This document shows, piece after piece, positions 20,137 to 31,302 of a stretch of DNA of 64,000 nucleotides. The stretch lies in NCBI RefSeq assembly GCF_000281045.1, contig NW_008246083.1:598265-662264 (forward strand), read 5' to 3'. The stretch is from Saprolegnia diclina VS20. Taxonomy: Eukaryota; Oomycota; Saprolegniomycetes; Saprolegniales; Saprolegniaceae. A program made the translations under genes and the position numbers. The notes under the pieces are model-generated. The model was not told where the DNA came from. It saw nothing but the letters and a program-made list of their open reading frames with translations, and did not search any database. Every line of letters begins with the position of its first letter. Position 1 is the stretch's first letter.

Positions 20137-21602
20137 ATCGTCACGCGCGAGCGATCTTGTGGCGTCGGCTGGATTTGTTTCTTGTTGCCATGTCGCGTCC
20201 AAGTATAAAACACTGTTGGAAAGCTTTTCGCTTCGAAGGCATACAAAAGAAAGGTTGGTTTTGGTGTGTATAAAACACTTGCGACTGTAGACTGTTTAAC
20301 ACATTCTCACACCATTCCCATTCTCATCAAATGGTGTAGCTGCACTTCAACGTCGCCGAATCAAGTTGTTTCATTCAGCCAGACACGATGGGCTATTTCG
20401 ACTGGCTTATCCTATGGACTTGTCCGATCATACGGCAAGCGTAGGATGACAAGAGGCTTAACGTGAAGAGTGTAGAAAGAAAAGGGCACTCGTGCACAGG
20501 CAGTATCCTTGGAGCGATTTGCTACGAGCTCACACTATTTATGGACAAAGCGGGTGTACCTGTCCCACACACTGCCGCTCGTTTGTAAAGCGCGGGTGTT
20601 TTTGACTGGTCTTTGACGGCGTCCCTCCGTGTTTGTGCCAATCGAGTATCGCTGGCGTGGCGACAACGTACACTATTTCTGTGGAAGCAATCATTCACGC
20701 CCCTGCCGGCTCGCTTTGCGAAAACCGTGTGCGAGTGATCGTCTTGCCGTCAACGCTTCAACGGGCACAAAAGCACGCTCTCCTAAGCGAACCCAATTAC
20801 ATAAATGTCAGCACATTCGAGGAGATAGCATTATCCCCAAACAGAGTTTAGACGCAAAAGTAGCGATCCAAACCTCGTCAATATCATGCATCACGACCCA
20901 CGCGGTGTGTATCATCAAGCGGCGTCGAAGATCGCGTGGGTACGATTCATTGGTCCACGTCAATTGCGAGATGTGGGGTGGCCCTCATGATACGACGGTT
21001 CTCTTGATTCTATCGACGACGACTGTGCACCGAAGATTCTCATCTCGCCACCCACCCACAGCCAGAGCAAGGGGCGAATCAAGTCACATTGCTCGTTTAT
21101 GTTTGTTTCAATGAAAACCCTAACCCCATATTTGACGTAATGGTGGTTTTCATTTTATATTTATATCGACATATGAGCGTGTTTCGCGTTATCTTCGTTG
21201 TTACAAAGACTCCGCAGACGTAGAGCCTAGCAATCTCCTTCTTCTTCATTCGCTCGCCGGGCCGTGGCTGCGCAGGTGACGGCGCGGGGGCTCGTCTTGC
21301 TCTGCTATAGTCGCCCAGCGGCACTTGTGGCCGGGAGTGAGTATGATGACACGCCTCGCAGAGGCCTTCCAGGCTTCGCCGTCGGCGGCAAAGCTATGCT
21401 GCTTTTTGAGGGCATCGAGAGACGCGAGCGACTGCGACTGCGTTTTTATTTGGTGCAAGAATACGAGCTGAAAACCAAGGGAATCTGCAATGCCCTACAC
21501 AACCACCCAATCACGTGCGTTTCGTTACTAGAAACTATATTTTATGGGTTTAACTTATTTATATATCTGAAAGGTGTCTCGAAAGAGCTTGGTCAAAGGG
21601 TT
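20137..21602. other. intergenic region, about 1.5 kb
   Basis: No gene, RNA or repeat is supported here. Open frames are short and lack the codon bias of the neighbouring genes. Confidence 0.45.
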
Positions 21603-22139
21603 TTACATGGAGAGAAGAATGTCGTCCAAAATGCCGTGAAAATCAACATCGTCGTCGTCGAGCGCCATGAGCGGCTCGTCTTGCATCCACTCGTCCAGCA
21701 TCAGGATGAGCGCGTCGCCGTCCGTCTCGCTCGCAAACGCAGGCGTCGCTGGCGCGGGCAGCACGCGGTTGCGGTGGGGCCAGCACACGCCGCTAATGCG
21801 CGCCGGGAGGGCGCACCCGGCAATCGAGCACGGCTTGCCGCCGCCGTGGTGCGTGCACTTGTCAAATTGGTGCGCGACGCGCTCGCAGCCCGGCTCGGAG
21901 CACAAAGGCTTGGCTTTGCGCGAGTGTTTGGCGCAAAAATCGCCCGTGCGGACGGTGGTTGTGCAGTTGTCGAACGCACAGTGCTTCTTGCCGCCGTGGC
22001 CGACGCAGAGGAGGCGGGCGTAGACTTGGTTGAAGCAGCCGTCAATTTTACACTTGGAGCGGTACCGGTGGAACGAGCACTTGTCCGAGTACGACATGGT
22101 GGGCGCGAAGCAACCGTTAAAGACGCACGTCACGGCCAT
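21603..22139 (-). CDS. zinc-module protein, subtype A, member 4
   Basis: 178 residues from the ATG at 22139 (MAVTCVFNGC). Five modules: CVFNGC, CKIDGC with NQVYAR, CAFDNC, CSEPGC, CSIAGC ending CWPHRNR. The tail carries LILMLDEWMQDE and DVDFHGILDDILLSM, nearly the same as in member 3, so members 3 and 4 are recent duplicates. The complementary strand also has a long open frame (21264-22262), a by-product of codon bias. Confidence 0.8.
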   Translation of the reverse strand: MAVTCVFNGCFAPTMSYSDKCSFHRYRSKCKIDGCFNQVYARLLCVGHGGKKHCAFDNCTTTVRTGDFCAKHSRKAKPLCSEPGCERVAHQFDKCTHHGGGKPCSIAGCALPARISGVCWPHRNRVLPAPATPAFASETDGDALILMLDEWMQDEPLMALDDDDVDFHGILDDILLSM

Positions 22140-22166
22140 TCTTGGAGCTTGGTGGCAATTCAAAAG

Positions 22167-22185
22167 AAAATCGAAAAATGGGAGC
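22167..22185 (-). promoter_or_regulatory. core-promoter-like element of zinc-module member 4
   Basis: Minus-strand GCTCCCATTTTTCGATTTT, about 28-46 nt upstream of the ATG at 22139, resembles GCTCATTYYNCAWTTT. Confidence 0.45.
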
Positions 22186-22802
22186 TCCGAGAGGATGTCT
22201 GCACTTCGTTCTTCTTGATGCGGCTCGTGTTTCTCCTAAACAACACGTGTTGGCCGCAATGAACTGGCGTACCGTGGCCGCTCCGTGGGCGACAACTCGA
22301 TGGTTGAAATCAGCGCCGTGCATCGATTCAGGCATGTTTGATTCACATTTGCTTACAAATACCTAGATAAGAATCAATTGATGTTTTAAACAGCGGGTTG
22401 TGTGTCACTCGCGCTAAATTCTGCGAAATTTGCATTGGCGCGCTGTTTGTTTGTGGTCAAAGACTTGGCTACTTGTATGAGCGTGGGATGTCCCCGGCCG
22501 CACAAGTCCAACGGGAACGCCACGTTAGTCACCGACCATGGTGCCTGCGACATTTACTTTTTCATTTCTGGCGACAGCAAGAAGCCTTCTGGGCGCCTAA
22601 AATCATGAAAAATTGCTTGATTAGGGCAATTTCAAGTGCAAACGAATCTTGGACGTCGAGGCGCCACGTGGAAGAAAAAGCCAGATGTCCTACAGAAGGA
22701 AAAACGGTGTGCATCGACGGCGTCCTGGATGTTGAAGGGAACGAACGTGGGGTACGTGGCAGTCCAACGGAAGATCGATTTTTTTGGACACGCCGACGTG
22801 CA
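22186..22802. other. intergenic region up to the first gap
   Basis: No gene recognised before the run of N. Confidence 0.4.
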
Positions 22803-23147
22803 NNNNNNNNNNNNNNNNNNNNNNNNNNNNNNNNNNNNNNNNNNNNNNNNNNNNNNNNNNNNNNNNNNNNNNNNNNNNNNNNNNNNNNNNNNNNNNNNNN
22901 NNNNNNNNNNNNNNNNNNNNNNNNNNNNNNNNNNNNNNNNNNNNNNNNNNNNNNNNNNNNNNNNNNNNNNNNNNNNNNNNNNNNNNNNNNNNNNNNNNNN
23001 NNNNNNNNNNNNNNNNNNNNNNNNNNNNNNNNNNNNNNNNNNNNNNNNNNNNNNNNNNNNNNNNNNNNNNNNNNNNNNNNNNNNNNNNNNNNNNNNNNNN
23101 NNNNNNNNNNNNNNNNNNNNNNNNNNNNNNNNNNNNNNNNNNNNNNN
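22803..23147. other. assembly gap (345 N)
   Basis: Run of N. It ends three bases before the stop codon of the next zinc-module gene, so it may hide a further repeat or cluster member. Confidence 0.99.
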
Positions 23148-23150
23148 GTC

Positions 23151-23723
23151 TCAATCGTGTCCGGTGTGCGACGCGTTGCTAAACGCGATAATGTCGTCCA
23201 AGATGCCGTCCAAGTCAATGTCCTGGAGCTCCAAGTGAGGTCCGTCGGTCGAGGCCCACTCATCGAGCATGAGTGCGAGCGCGTCGCAGTTGTCGGGCGT
23301 CGTCGTCGTCGTTGTTGCCGCACTTGGCATGATTCGGTTGCGGTGGCTCCAGCAAAACTGCCCGACCCGCGCCGGCATCAAGCAGCAGTCGACGGCGCAT
23401 GGCGTGCCGCCGCCGTGCAGCGTGCAAAAGCCTCTGGCACTGACGGGGTGCGTGCAGCCGCCGCTGAATTGGCACATGGCTGGTCCGCGCGTCGAGTGTT
23501 TGGTACAGTAGTCGCCGATGCGAGCGGGCGTTGTGCACTGCGGGTGCATGCAGAGCTTCTTGCCGCCGTGGCTCACGCAGAGCCGCCGCGCGTAGACCTG
23601 GTTGAAGCAGTCGGCAACGCTGCACTTGGTGCGGTACCGGTGAAAGTGACACTTGTCACGCGCCGGCAGCGTCGGGTTGGAGCAGCCGTCAAAGAGGCAA
23701 TGTGTTGGTGCGGACGTTGCCAT
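23151..23723 (-). CDS. zinc-module protein, subtype A, member 5
   Basis: 190 residues from the ATG at 23723. Modules start at CLFDGC, CSVADC (with NQVYAR), CMHPQC, CQFSGGC (one residue longer) and CAVDCC ending CWSHRNR. A Thr run separates the modules from the acidic tail ALALMLDEWASTD and DIDLDGILDDIIAF. The minus-strand sequence TTCATTTTCAAAATGG places an initiator-like element directly on the ATG, implying an extremely short leader. The open frame continues upstream, but the added residues have no counterpart in paralogues. The stop at 23151 is adjacent to the gap. Confidence 0.78.
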   Translation of the reverse strand: MATSAPTHCLFDGCSNPTLPARDKCHFHRYRTKCSVADCFNQVYARRLCVSHGGKKLCMHPQCTTPARIGDYCTKHSTRGPAMCQFSGGCTHPVSARGFCTLHGGGTPCAVDCCLMPARVGQFCWSHRNRIMPSAATTTTTTPDNCDALALMLDEWASTDGPHLELQDIDLDGILDDIIAFSNASHTGHD

Positions 23724-24767
23724 TTTGAAAATGAAGGAGGTGTTGCTGGTCGACTTGGCAATGACAACAGCGAGGCGATGTGTCCCATGCTCGCACCGAG
23801 CCAACCAACACTCAAGGGCAGTAACTCTGAGCCATGGACATACAAAAAACCATTCTCGCAAACCTCGTGGATCACTTGTCCAAGGGTTGTGTGCTGCAAG
23901 TTTGTAAATCCGGCTTGGACGGACACTCCTGGGATATCCCAATGTACGAGTGTACGTACATTAGGGTACATTGCCCGATTCTACGCGATATGTCTATGCG
24001 ATGTACCCGTACATTGTGTATTGTACGAGAAGGTGTCGCCCCGAATGTACAACCAGCGAAGTTGTTGGGGTTGTTGCGCTGACACATTAGCTCCAAGCAG
24101 CCGTACTGGTGTGTATACTAACGATAAATCGACCTATTGTACGCGGATCTAGAGACTCTTCCACCGAGTGATGCCTTCTATGACCCTCCAAGGACCCTCG
24201 GTTTAAAACTGCGACCATGGCAGACATGCCCCGCGCAAGGTGCAAGGCTTTGAACCAACAAGCCATTACTCGCCCACCTCCCGCAAAAGCAACGCACATA
24301 CGTCGCATGGACGTTCCCGGGGACTAGTACGTGTCTGCGATCGCACCCGACTCAAATTTTCCTGGTCAGCCGATTCAACGCCTTTCGCCCAGTGCACACT
24401 CGTAGAGGAGATATACTGCTACCTAGTACCAGCGTGCGCCCGTGTAGACCGTCGCCTTGGTACTGCACTTGCAGCCATCACTGCTTGGGGCATTTCAGAA
24501 TGATGGTCGTTTGTGAACAGACCATCATTCGACTGATGAGTTGCCACTGTCGTGTGGTTGCCAGACACGCCAAGGCCGCAGCGCTCACAACCCCGAAAAG
24601 ATCCGGCACGAATCTTGTGGTTGTCCGAGGTTTGAGCCGCACAGCGCTTGCATGCCCAGTGCATGGTGCGACCCTCTGCAGGCAGCTCAGCTCAACGACC
24701 AAAGCGAAAAGGCAAATGCGAGTGTATTCAATCTCCTAGCGTCGAGGCACGAGATGTGGCAGCAAGC
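23724..24767. other. intergenic region, about 1 kb
   Basis: No gene. Between about 23940 and 24055 the words GTACA/TGTAC occur many times, some palindromic (ATGTACCCGTACAT). Confidence 0.45.
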
Positions 24768-26803
24768 TTAGAACTCACGGCGGGCAAACTTGGTCTCCGA
24801 CATAAACTCGACGGCCACCGTTCGGTTGGCAAACCCGCGCCCGTGGAGCTCGTTGGACGCATGCTGCGCGTGGACGACTTCGCCAAACTCGACAAAGATC
24901 TAAACCATCAGATCTGAGTGCCATCGTTTCAATCTATCAAGTAGAGAGACATACCTTGCCCACCGAGGCGAGTTGGTACTGCGTCTCGCCCGGACGCGGC
25001 ACGACCATGGACCGGATCGGCCCCGACTTTTCGCACTCGGCGCGAATGTCGTCGCAAATGTCCTGGTACTCGTCGTTGTCGGTCAGGTCCTCGGGCGTCA
25101 CCATGTTGAGGAGCACAATGATGCGCGAGGGCGCGCCCAAGGGCACACTCGGCACGATCTGCAGCGGCATCGCCTGGTGCTTTTGCAGCTGCTGCAAGAT
25201 CGGGTCCACGTTCAGCAATAGCGGGTTGGACGACGTCGCGGCTTGCATCATGGTGGTCGTCGTCACGCCCGGGTTGCCGAGCTGCTGCGGCGGCGCGTGC
25301 GGGTGGTCCGGCGGGTAGAGGCCGCCGGCCGTCAGCGCCGTGCGCACCGTGAGCGTCTTATCGCCAATCTGCATGTCGTTGAGGCCCGCGCACGCGACTT
25401 GCGTGACTTCCGGGTCCATGTACTCGCAAAAGCCATAGCCCTAGCACTCGCCTCGTACAGTGGCTCATGAGGAGGACGACTGGTACCTTGGAGAGGTTGG
25501 TGTTGAGCTCCTTGACGAGGTGGAACGACTTGAGCGCACCAAAGGCCTGGAGGAGCTCCTTGACCTGCTCTTCGTTGAGGTGGTACGGGAGGCCGCCGAT
25601 GAAGATCTTGCCGGGGCCGTCCGAGACCGACGTCGAGACGATGCCAAGCGCGTTGACGTTGAGCTTGGGGATCGGACCGACGTCTTTGACCGCCGACGGG
25701 TTGTAGTCGTTCGGGCGGCGGATCTTGAGCGGCTGCCCATGGTACGAGACGCCGTCGAGCTCCATGCACGCGGTCGTGAGCTCGATCGACTTGAGCTCGA
25801 CGAACGCAAAGTGGCGCTCGCGGTTGATGTACACCTACATAGTGTATGGAGACGTGTTGCAGCTGCACGGACGTACCGAGACGACGCTGCCGTGCTCTTG
25901 GCGCTCGCCCAAGGCCTTGTCGATGACTTCGTTGAAGAAGCGCTCAATCTCCTGCTCGGGCACGTCGCCAAAGCCGCCAACGTACAAGCGGCGGGCGTGG
26001 CGCGAGTGCTGGTTGCCGGCAAACGCCTGTGACGTAGCGCATAAGCGTCTCGACCATTGATAGAAGAGAGAGAGAAAGCACGCGTACTTGATGGTGCATG
26101 TAGGCCTACGCGACCCATGAGCCTCAAGTCCAGGCATACGATACAAGAGTTCAAACGTACGTTGGACGTGGGCGGGCCAAACGACGCGGGGCCAACGACG
26201 CCAGAGAGGGCCGCCAAGTTGGCCTGCAAGATGGCTTGGGCCGCGTAGGCGGCCGCATTCTCTTGTGTGACACCCGGCGGCAAAACGTCGAATCTGATCC
26301 GACATGCATGATAAGAAGGTGGTCGGACGCAATGGCATGGCGTACCGTCGAGTGCGCACGCGCCCCGAGCCGCTCAAGGAATAAATACCGAGGCCTTCGA
26401 ATTTCTTCACTTCGCCTTGATCGCGCTTGTTGCTGCCTCGGCGGTCGCGCGGGTCGTCCCGGCGCGACGACCGGTCCTTCGAGCGCGACCGATCGCGCCG
26501 CCTTCGGTCGTCATGGCGATCGCGAGTGTCGCGATCGCTGTGGCGGCCACCACGCGAGTCGCGGCCACTTCGGTCACGGTCGTAGCGGTCGCTGCGCGAC
26601 GAGCGATCACGGTCACTGCGCTCGTGGCGGTCGCTGCGAGGGTACGCGTCGCGCGAGCCCTGGTCGCGGCGCGGCTCCTGCGCATCCGCATATTGGTCGC
26701 GTTGGCCCGGCGGCGGCAGGATGGAGGGCGGCGGCCCGCCTCCGTTCTCTTGCTGCTGCTGCATCCACGCGGGCAGGACCAGTTCACGTCCCCGGCCGGC
26801 CAT
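24768..26803 (-). CDS. U2AF65: splicing factor U2AF large subunit
   Basis: Seven exons: 26346-26803, 26161-26293, 26088-26105, 25877-26026, 25487-25834, 24955-25440, 24768-24899. The joined frame gives 574 residues with every phase matching. N-terminal Arg/Ser/Asp-rich (RS-like) region, then FDVLPPG (counterpart of the conserved WDxxPPG segment), RRM1 (RRLYVGGF), RRM2 (GKIFIGGLPYHL), a spacer, and a C-terminal UHM-type RRM3 (IFVEFGEVVHAQHA ending in FARREF). U2AF65 binds the polypyrimidine tract and, with SF1 and U2AF35, commits the 3' splice site. The third exon is only 18 nt. The 3' splice sites in this window have short pyrimidine tracts and mostly end in TAG. Confidence 0.93.
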
Positions 26804-27273
26804 CTTCCACTCGTTCGCTTAAAGCCGCAGAATCGCCGATTGGTCGATGGGTCCCACGCCCTTTTTATTCCAACATCCAATTCCACATACAAGTATCAAG
26901 TATAGCAGCTATAGTTGATTAAACAATGACACGTGGGAAGTTCGAATTTTCAAAATACTGTACAACACGCAAATAGTGTTTCTTAGTCAACGCCATCGAC
27001 TACACAGACACGAGCCAGTCGAAATGCTACGAACGACTCCAGTTGGTCCTCGCGCGCAAGATTCGACGGCGACTCGAGGCGATCATTGCAGGTCATGCTC
27101 TTGCTTGCTTGCAGTAGCGCAGCCTCGATCGCACGACGCCAACAGCCCGCCCCCAGTCGTGCTTTAGTCGCTCCTTAGTCGAACGAATTGCGGTAAAATT
27201 GAAACGCAACACGGGAATTTGTTGAAGTTGCGGCCAGCTGCCGTTATATCCCAGTAGTCAGCGGACAAGCAGC
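26804..27273. other. divergent intergenic region
   Basis: Separates U2AF65 (minus) from the membrane protein at 27274 (plus). No specific promoter motif stands out. Confidence 0.4.
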
Positions 27274-27933
27274 ATGCTCAGCATCGACGAGCGCGGCTTC
27301 GTGGCCCTCAACAGCTTCTTCGACACGCTCGAGGCCATGGAGCAGGCCTTCTCGGCGCTCGCGGCGGCGCCGCCATCGCCCGCGGAGGCTGGTCTGCGCC
27401 TCGCCGTGCTTACCGTCGTGGGGCTGCTGGCCGCCGGCTTTGGCCTCGCCGGCCATCGCGCGCCCCGCGCCTACGTCTTTCTCCAGATGAGCTTGATTGG
27501 CATCGCCATGAGTCCCGAGGTGCTGCTCGGTCCAACGAGCCTCTGGTCGGTGCCGAGCCTGGGCTTTGGGCTGCTTCTCGGCCTCCTCGGCGCAGCGCTG
27601 CCCAAGGTCGCGATCGTCGTCATCGCGTCCGTGGCCGTCAACCGCAATGTGTACACGCAGTACGCGCTGCCTCTCCTCGCACGCGTGCTCGTTCCGCTCA
27701 TCCTCACGCTCATCTTCGCCAAGGCCGTCGCCGACGACGCCGACATCCGCACGTATGTGCTCGCGCTCTCGGCCATCCAAGGCGCCGACATGCTCCAAGA
27801 CGTGCTTCTAAGTCTCCTCGGGCTCGACCAAAACAAAAGCTCGCTGCTTGCGGGCCTCCTCATCTTTGTGCAGCAATACCAGCGCATGTTGGAGCCCAAG
27901 TCGCCAGTCGTCGCCCACGCCAAAGCCGACTAA
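27274..27933 (+). CDS. multi-pass membrane protein of unknown function
   Basis: 219 residues, intronless, strong codon bias. Hydrophobic segments: LRLAVLTVVGLLAAGFGLAG, YVFLQMSLIGIAM, LGFGLLLGLLGAALPKVAIV, ALPLLARVLVPLILTLIFAK and possibly LLAGLLIFVQQY. The N-terminal 40 residues are soluble and acidic; the C-terminus ends in a short polar tail. I do not recognise the family, and no catalytic or transport motif is visible. The gene is divergent from U2AF65. Confidence 0.7.
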   Translation: MLSIDERGFVALNSFFDTLEAMEQAFSALAAAPPSPAEAGLRLAVLTVVGLLAAGFGLAGHRAPRAYVFLQMSLIGIAMSPEVLLGPTSLWSVPSLGFGLLLGLLGAALPKVAIVVIASVAVNRNVYTQYALPLLARVLVPLILTLIFAKAVADDADIRTYVLALSAIQGADMLQDVLLSLLGLDQNKSSLLAGLLIFVQQYQRMLEPKSPVVAHAKAD

Positions 27934-27979
27934 ATTGGCGACTGTACTACTGGCGATTGTACTACAGCGTCGACTGCGC

Positions 27980-29953
27980 TCACGCAAGCTTCATGTTCCA
28001 CTAATAGAGACACCTTTGACGTTGACGTGTGCAATACCGACTACGTACTGATTTCAAGCGGGTGACAGCCTCGAAGCCGTGCTCCGAGAGGCTGTGGCCC
28101 TTGCCCGTATCCTTGACGCCGGTCCACGGCAGGTGCGGGTCGACCGCATCGCACCGGTTCTACCGCATCAGGCTCATGGTTCTGCCTCAGAGAGACAAGG
28201 CCAATACCATGTAGACAGTGCCGACGTCGAGCTGGCGACCGATGGCCATCGCGCGCTCCTACCGTCCTCCTCCTCAGCTCTAGCGTCATCTTTGCATGGA
28301 TGTACGTGGCTGGTCGTAAAGACCCCGCCCGTGAGGCCATACGCACTGTCGTTCATGCACCGGATGGCTTCGTCGTCCGAGGCAACACGCATGACGCCTA
28401 CATCGTCTTCTTCGCCACGAGAGCCTTCGCAGCAGACGTACCCAAGATCGGCCCAAACGACTCGTCGACCATGAGGCGCATGGCATGCGTGCAGTCGGCC
28501 ACGAGCGTCGGCGGGAAGAAGCGACCGTGCCCCGAAGCGTCCTGCACTTCACGAGGTGCAGCCGTCTTGGTGAGCACCCGCCCACCCTTTGCAACTGCAT
28601 CGGCCACCTGCACTCGGTACGTGAGCCATCCAAGACGCCATCAGAGTTGTCTACGTGCTGCGCCAACGTAGCAGTCGACGATCCCTTGAGCGCCATGGGC
28701 CCGAGCGTCGTCGTCTTGTGCAGCGGATCGCCCATCTAAGAAGCGAGGTTCGGGCGTCGTTGGCGACAGAGCGAGTACCTCGTACGCATCAAAGTGGCTC
28801 GTGGCGAGAGCGAGGAACTCGTCGTAGAGGGATGTATGCACGTAGACGCGCTCGACGGCGCAGCACGACTGGCCGGCGTTGTAGCACGCGCCATCGATCG
28901 CGCCGGCCGCGGCGGCGGCCACGTCGGCGTCTGCGGCAATGTACAAGGCGTCCTTGCCGCCGAGCTCGAGCGTCGAACCAAGGAACCGGTGCTTGTCCGC
29001 GATCGTTCGAAAGACCTCGCGGCCCCTAGCACAGTGTCGCCTTGTGACCACAGAATAGAGTGTCAATGGACGACGTACCCGCGCACCGAGCCTGTGAACG
29101 AGACAAACTGGACATCGGGGTGCGCAATGGCCGTCGCGGCCGTGCTGTGGGCCATTTGCTCGGCGCGGAGGAGGTCGCTGGGGAACCCCGCGGCCTCCAA
29201 GGTGGCTTGGAAGCGGCTGCCGCAGAGCGGCGTCTGCGGCGAGTGCTTGAGGAGCACGCCGTTGCCGGCGAGGAGCGCGGGCAGCACCGAGTTGACGACC
29301 GTCATCATCGGGTAGTTCCATGGCGCAATGACAAAGACGACGCCGACAGGCTCCTTGGTGATGCAGCGAAAGAGCGTGGTAGCGTCGTCCTGCGGAAACG
29401 TCGTCGGCGCCAGCGCCTTCTCCGCGAGTTCAATCATGACCCTAGATACGCATGAGGGGATGGAAAGGGGTGGTGAGGACGGACTTGGCCCGCTGAATCG
29501 TGCCCCGGACTTCGCCTTTGGCCTAGACGGGCGCTTGTGAACACTTAACATATAAGCAGTATATGGAGGACGTACCTGCGCCAGCGGCTTGCCCATTTGA
29601 AGTGTGATCTCGGTCGCAATCTCGTCGACTTGGTCATTGAGGACGTCGACCCACTTGGTCGCGATCGCTTGGCGCTGCGCGAGGGTCGTCGACGCCCAGT
29701 AGCGCTGCGCTTTCTTGACGCGATCGATCGTGTCGAGGACGCTGGACGAAGATGCTTCCGTCACATGCGCCACGGGCTCGAGCGTGTACGGGTTCTCGAC
29801 CGCAAACCTACAGCATCCTCCACTCGCTTCCACGCTCATGATCGCCTCACTGCCTACGTGGTGGCCGAGGCGAACGTCGCGATGGGGCCGCGCGCCAGCT
29901 TGGTCGTCTCCCGAAGCACTGTCTTCTACGGTCCCATGCACGGATGAGGCCAT
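27980..29953 (-). CDS. NAD(P)-dependent aldehyde dehydrogenase
   Basis: Multi-exon gene (at least six exons). Family landmarks in order: ENPYTLEPVAHV, APWNYPMM near the cofactor pocket, LLKHSPQTPLCG, VSFTGSVRG, LELGGKD (general-base Glu region), CYNAGQSCCAVERVYV (catalytic Cys), the C-terminal SAYGLTGGVFT, and PWTGVKDTGKGHSLSEHGFE. The probable final join skips a 48-nt intron to a tiny last exon encoding WNMKLA and TGA at 27980; otherwise the frame stops at 28001. The start may be 29953 or the ATG at 29839. Aldehyde dehydrogenases oxidise aldehydes to acids; GQSCC and the overall motifs fit the succinate-semialdehyde/medium-chain branch, but substrate is not deducible. Confidence 0.85.
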
Positions 29954-30328
29954 GCACCTCCAGCTCGTCTACCTGCACCGCTGGCCACATGCGTCGTCGT
30001 CAGAAAGTCACCAGCTCAGTTGAATCTTGCCGAAGCTGTAGTATTTTCTTCAAGTATAGTATACAAAAACCAAGGTTATTGCCAAGATACCTGATGCGCC
30101 AATCAGCGGCCACTTGAAGTGGCCATCGCGATCTTCGCCTCTGAGAACGAACGCGATGGGCAGGCGACTTCAAGTTCGTCAGCTGGCAGAAGAAGAAGCA
30201 GTGGCACCTGCTTGGACTCGGGTTCTTCGACCATGATCCGACCAGGGGCTCCCCGAAACCCACCGTCGACACCTCGCACGCCTGAGAGTCAAGTCATGTA
30301 CTAGTAAGTACTAGTCTTACTAGTATAC

Positions 30329-30405
30329 TAGAATGCTAGTTTGAATACCCAACTACAGTCAAACGCTTTACTAACTGAGCTATGCTCGGACTTAGAATGC
30401 TAGTT
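30329..30405 (-). repeat. tRNA-derived short insertion flanked by 13-bp direct repeats
   Basis: TAGAATGCTAGTT occurs at 30329-30341 and again at 30393-30405. The 51 bp between them, read on the minus strand, contain TCCGAGC, then TAGCTCAGTTAGTAAAGC (tRNA D-arm/A-box), an anticodon-arm-like TTTGACTGTAGT, and TTCAAAC (degenerate T-loop/B-box). It looks like a truncated tRNA-Tyr-like copy inserted with a target-site duplication, as in tRNA-derived SINE or tRNA-fragment retroposition. Confidence 0.6.
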
Positions 30406-30407
30406 GA

Positions 30408-31284
30408 CTAGATCTCGCTGGGGCCGCCGAACGGGTCGACTTCGGTCTCGCTCGTCACGTAGGCGGCTGTGATGCCGCCGTCGACCATAAACTTGGTGCC
30501 CGTGATGTAGGACGCATCGTCGCTGGCGAGGAAGAGCGCGGCCTTGGCCATCTCAGCGGCCTCGCCAAAGCGTCCCATCGGTACGTGCACGAGGCGGCGC
30601 TGCTTCTTGGCCTCCGAGTCGAGGAACTTTTGCAGCAGCGGCGTGTTGAGCGGGCCCGGGCACAGCGCGTTGACGCGAATGTTCTCGCGGGCGTGGATGA
30701 CGGCGAGCTCGCGGCTCATGGCAATCACCGCGCCCTTGCTCGCCGTGTAGGCCAGCTGCGGTGTCGCAGCACCAATGCACCCGACAAACGAAGCCGTGTT
30801 GATGATGGAGCCGCCGCCCGCCCGGCGAAGTGCGGGAATCGCGTGCTTGCAGCCGAAGAAGACGCCCTTGACGTTGATGTCCATGCTATGTCATGTGCAT
30901 GTGAGCGATCGCACATGGAGCGGCAAGCACGTACGTGAGGTCCCAGACCTTTTCCGAGGTCGCGATCGCGTCGTCGTCGTCACCGTGCATGATGCCGGCG
31001 TTGTTGAAGAGCACGTGGAGGTGGCCATACGTCGTCTCGGCAGCGTCCACCATGGCCTTGCACTCGTCGCTCTTGGAGACGTCGACCCGGATCGCGGTCG
31101 CGACATTGGGCTTGCCCACGAGCTTGGCAATCAAGTCGGCGGTTTTCTGCGCGGCCTCGAGGTTGAGGTCTGCGCACACGACGCCTCTCGCGCCTTCCTT
31201 TGCAAAGAGGAGCGCGCTCTTGCGGCCAATGCCACCGCCGGCGCCGGTCACGATCGCCACCTTCTGCGCCACACGCCCGGCCAT
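30408..31284 (-). CDS. short-chain dehydrogenase/reductase (SDR)
   Basis: Two exons, 30935-31284 and 30408-30885, joined over a 49-nt intron to give 275 residues. Classical SDR motifs: cofactor loop TGAGGGIG near residue 15, DVSKSDE, NNAGIM, the catalytic serine region SIINTASFVGC, and YTASKGAV (Tyr-x-x-x-Lys). The conserved PG after the catalytic site appears as CPGPLNTPL. The C-terminus has the usual FMVDGG. Such enzymes reduce or oxidise alcohols, sugars or steroids with NAD(P); the substrate is unknown. A perfect core promoter lies immediately upstream, and the stop codon is three bases from the tRNA-derived insertion. Confidence 0.9.
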
Positions 31285-31287
31285 GCC

Positions 31288-31302
31288 AAATGCAAAATGA
31301 GC
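31288..31302 (-). promoter_or_regulatory. oomycete core promoter of the SDR gene
   Basis: Minus-strand GCTCATTTTGCATTT matches GCTCATTYYNCAWTT at every position. It starts 18 nt upstream of the ATG at 31284, so the leader would be about 10-15 nt. Confidence 0.7.

Noticed and set aside
21264-22262. 332-codon open frame on the plus strand
   Set aside because: It lies antisense to zinc-module member 4, whose modules and codon bias explain it. The translation has no recognisable domain.
23940-24055. Cluster of GTAC-containing words as a regulatory array
   Set aside because: The words vary in spacing and context, no gene starts nearby, and short palindromes like GTAC recur easily.
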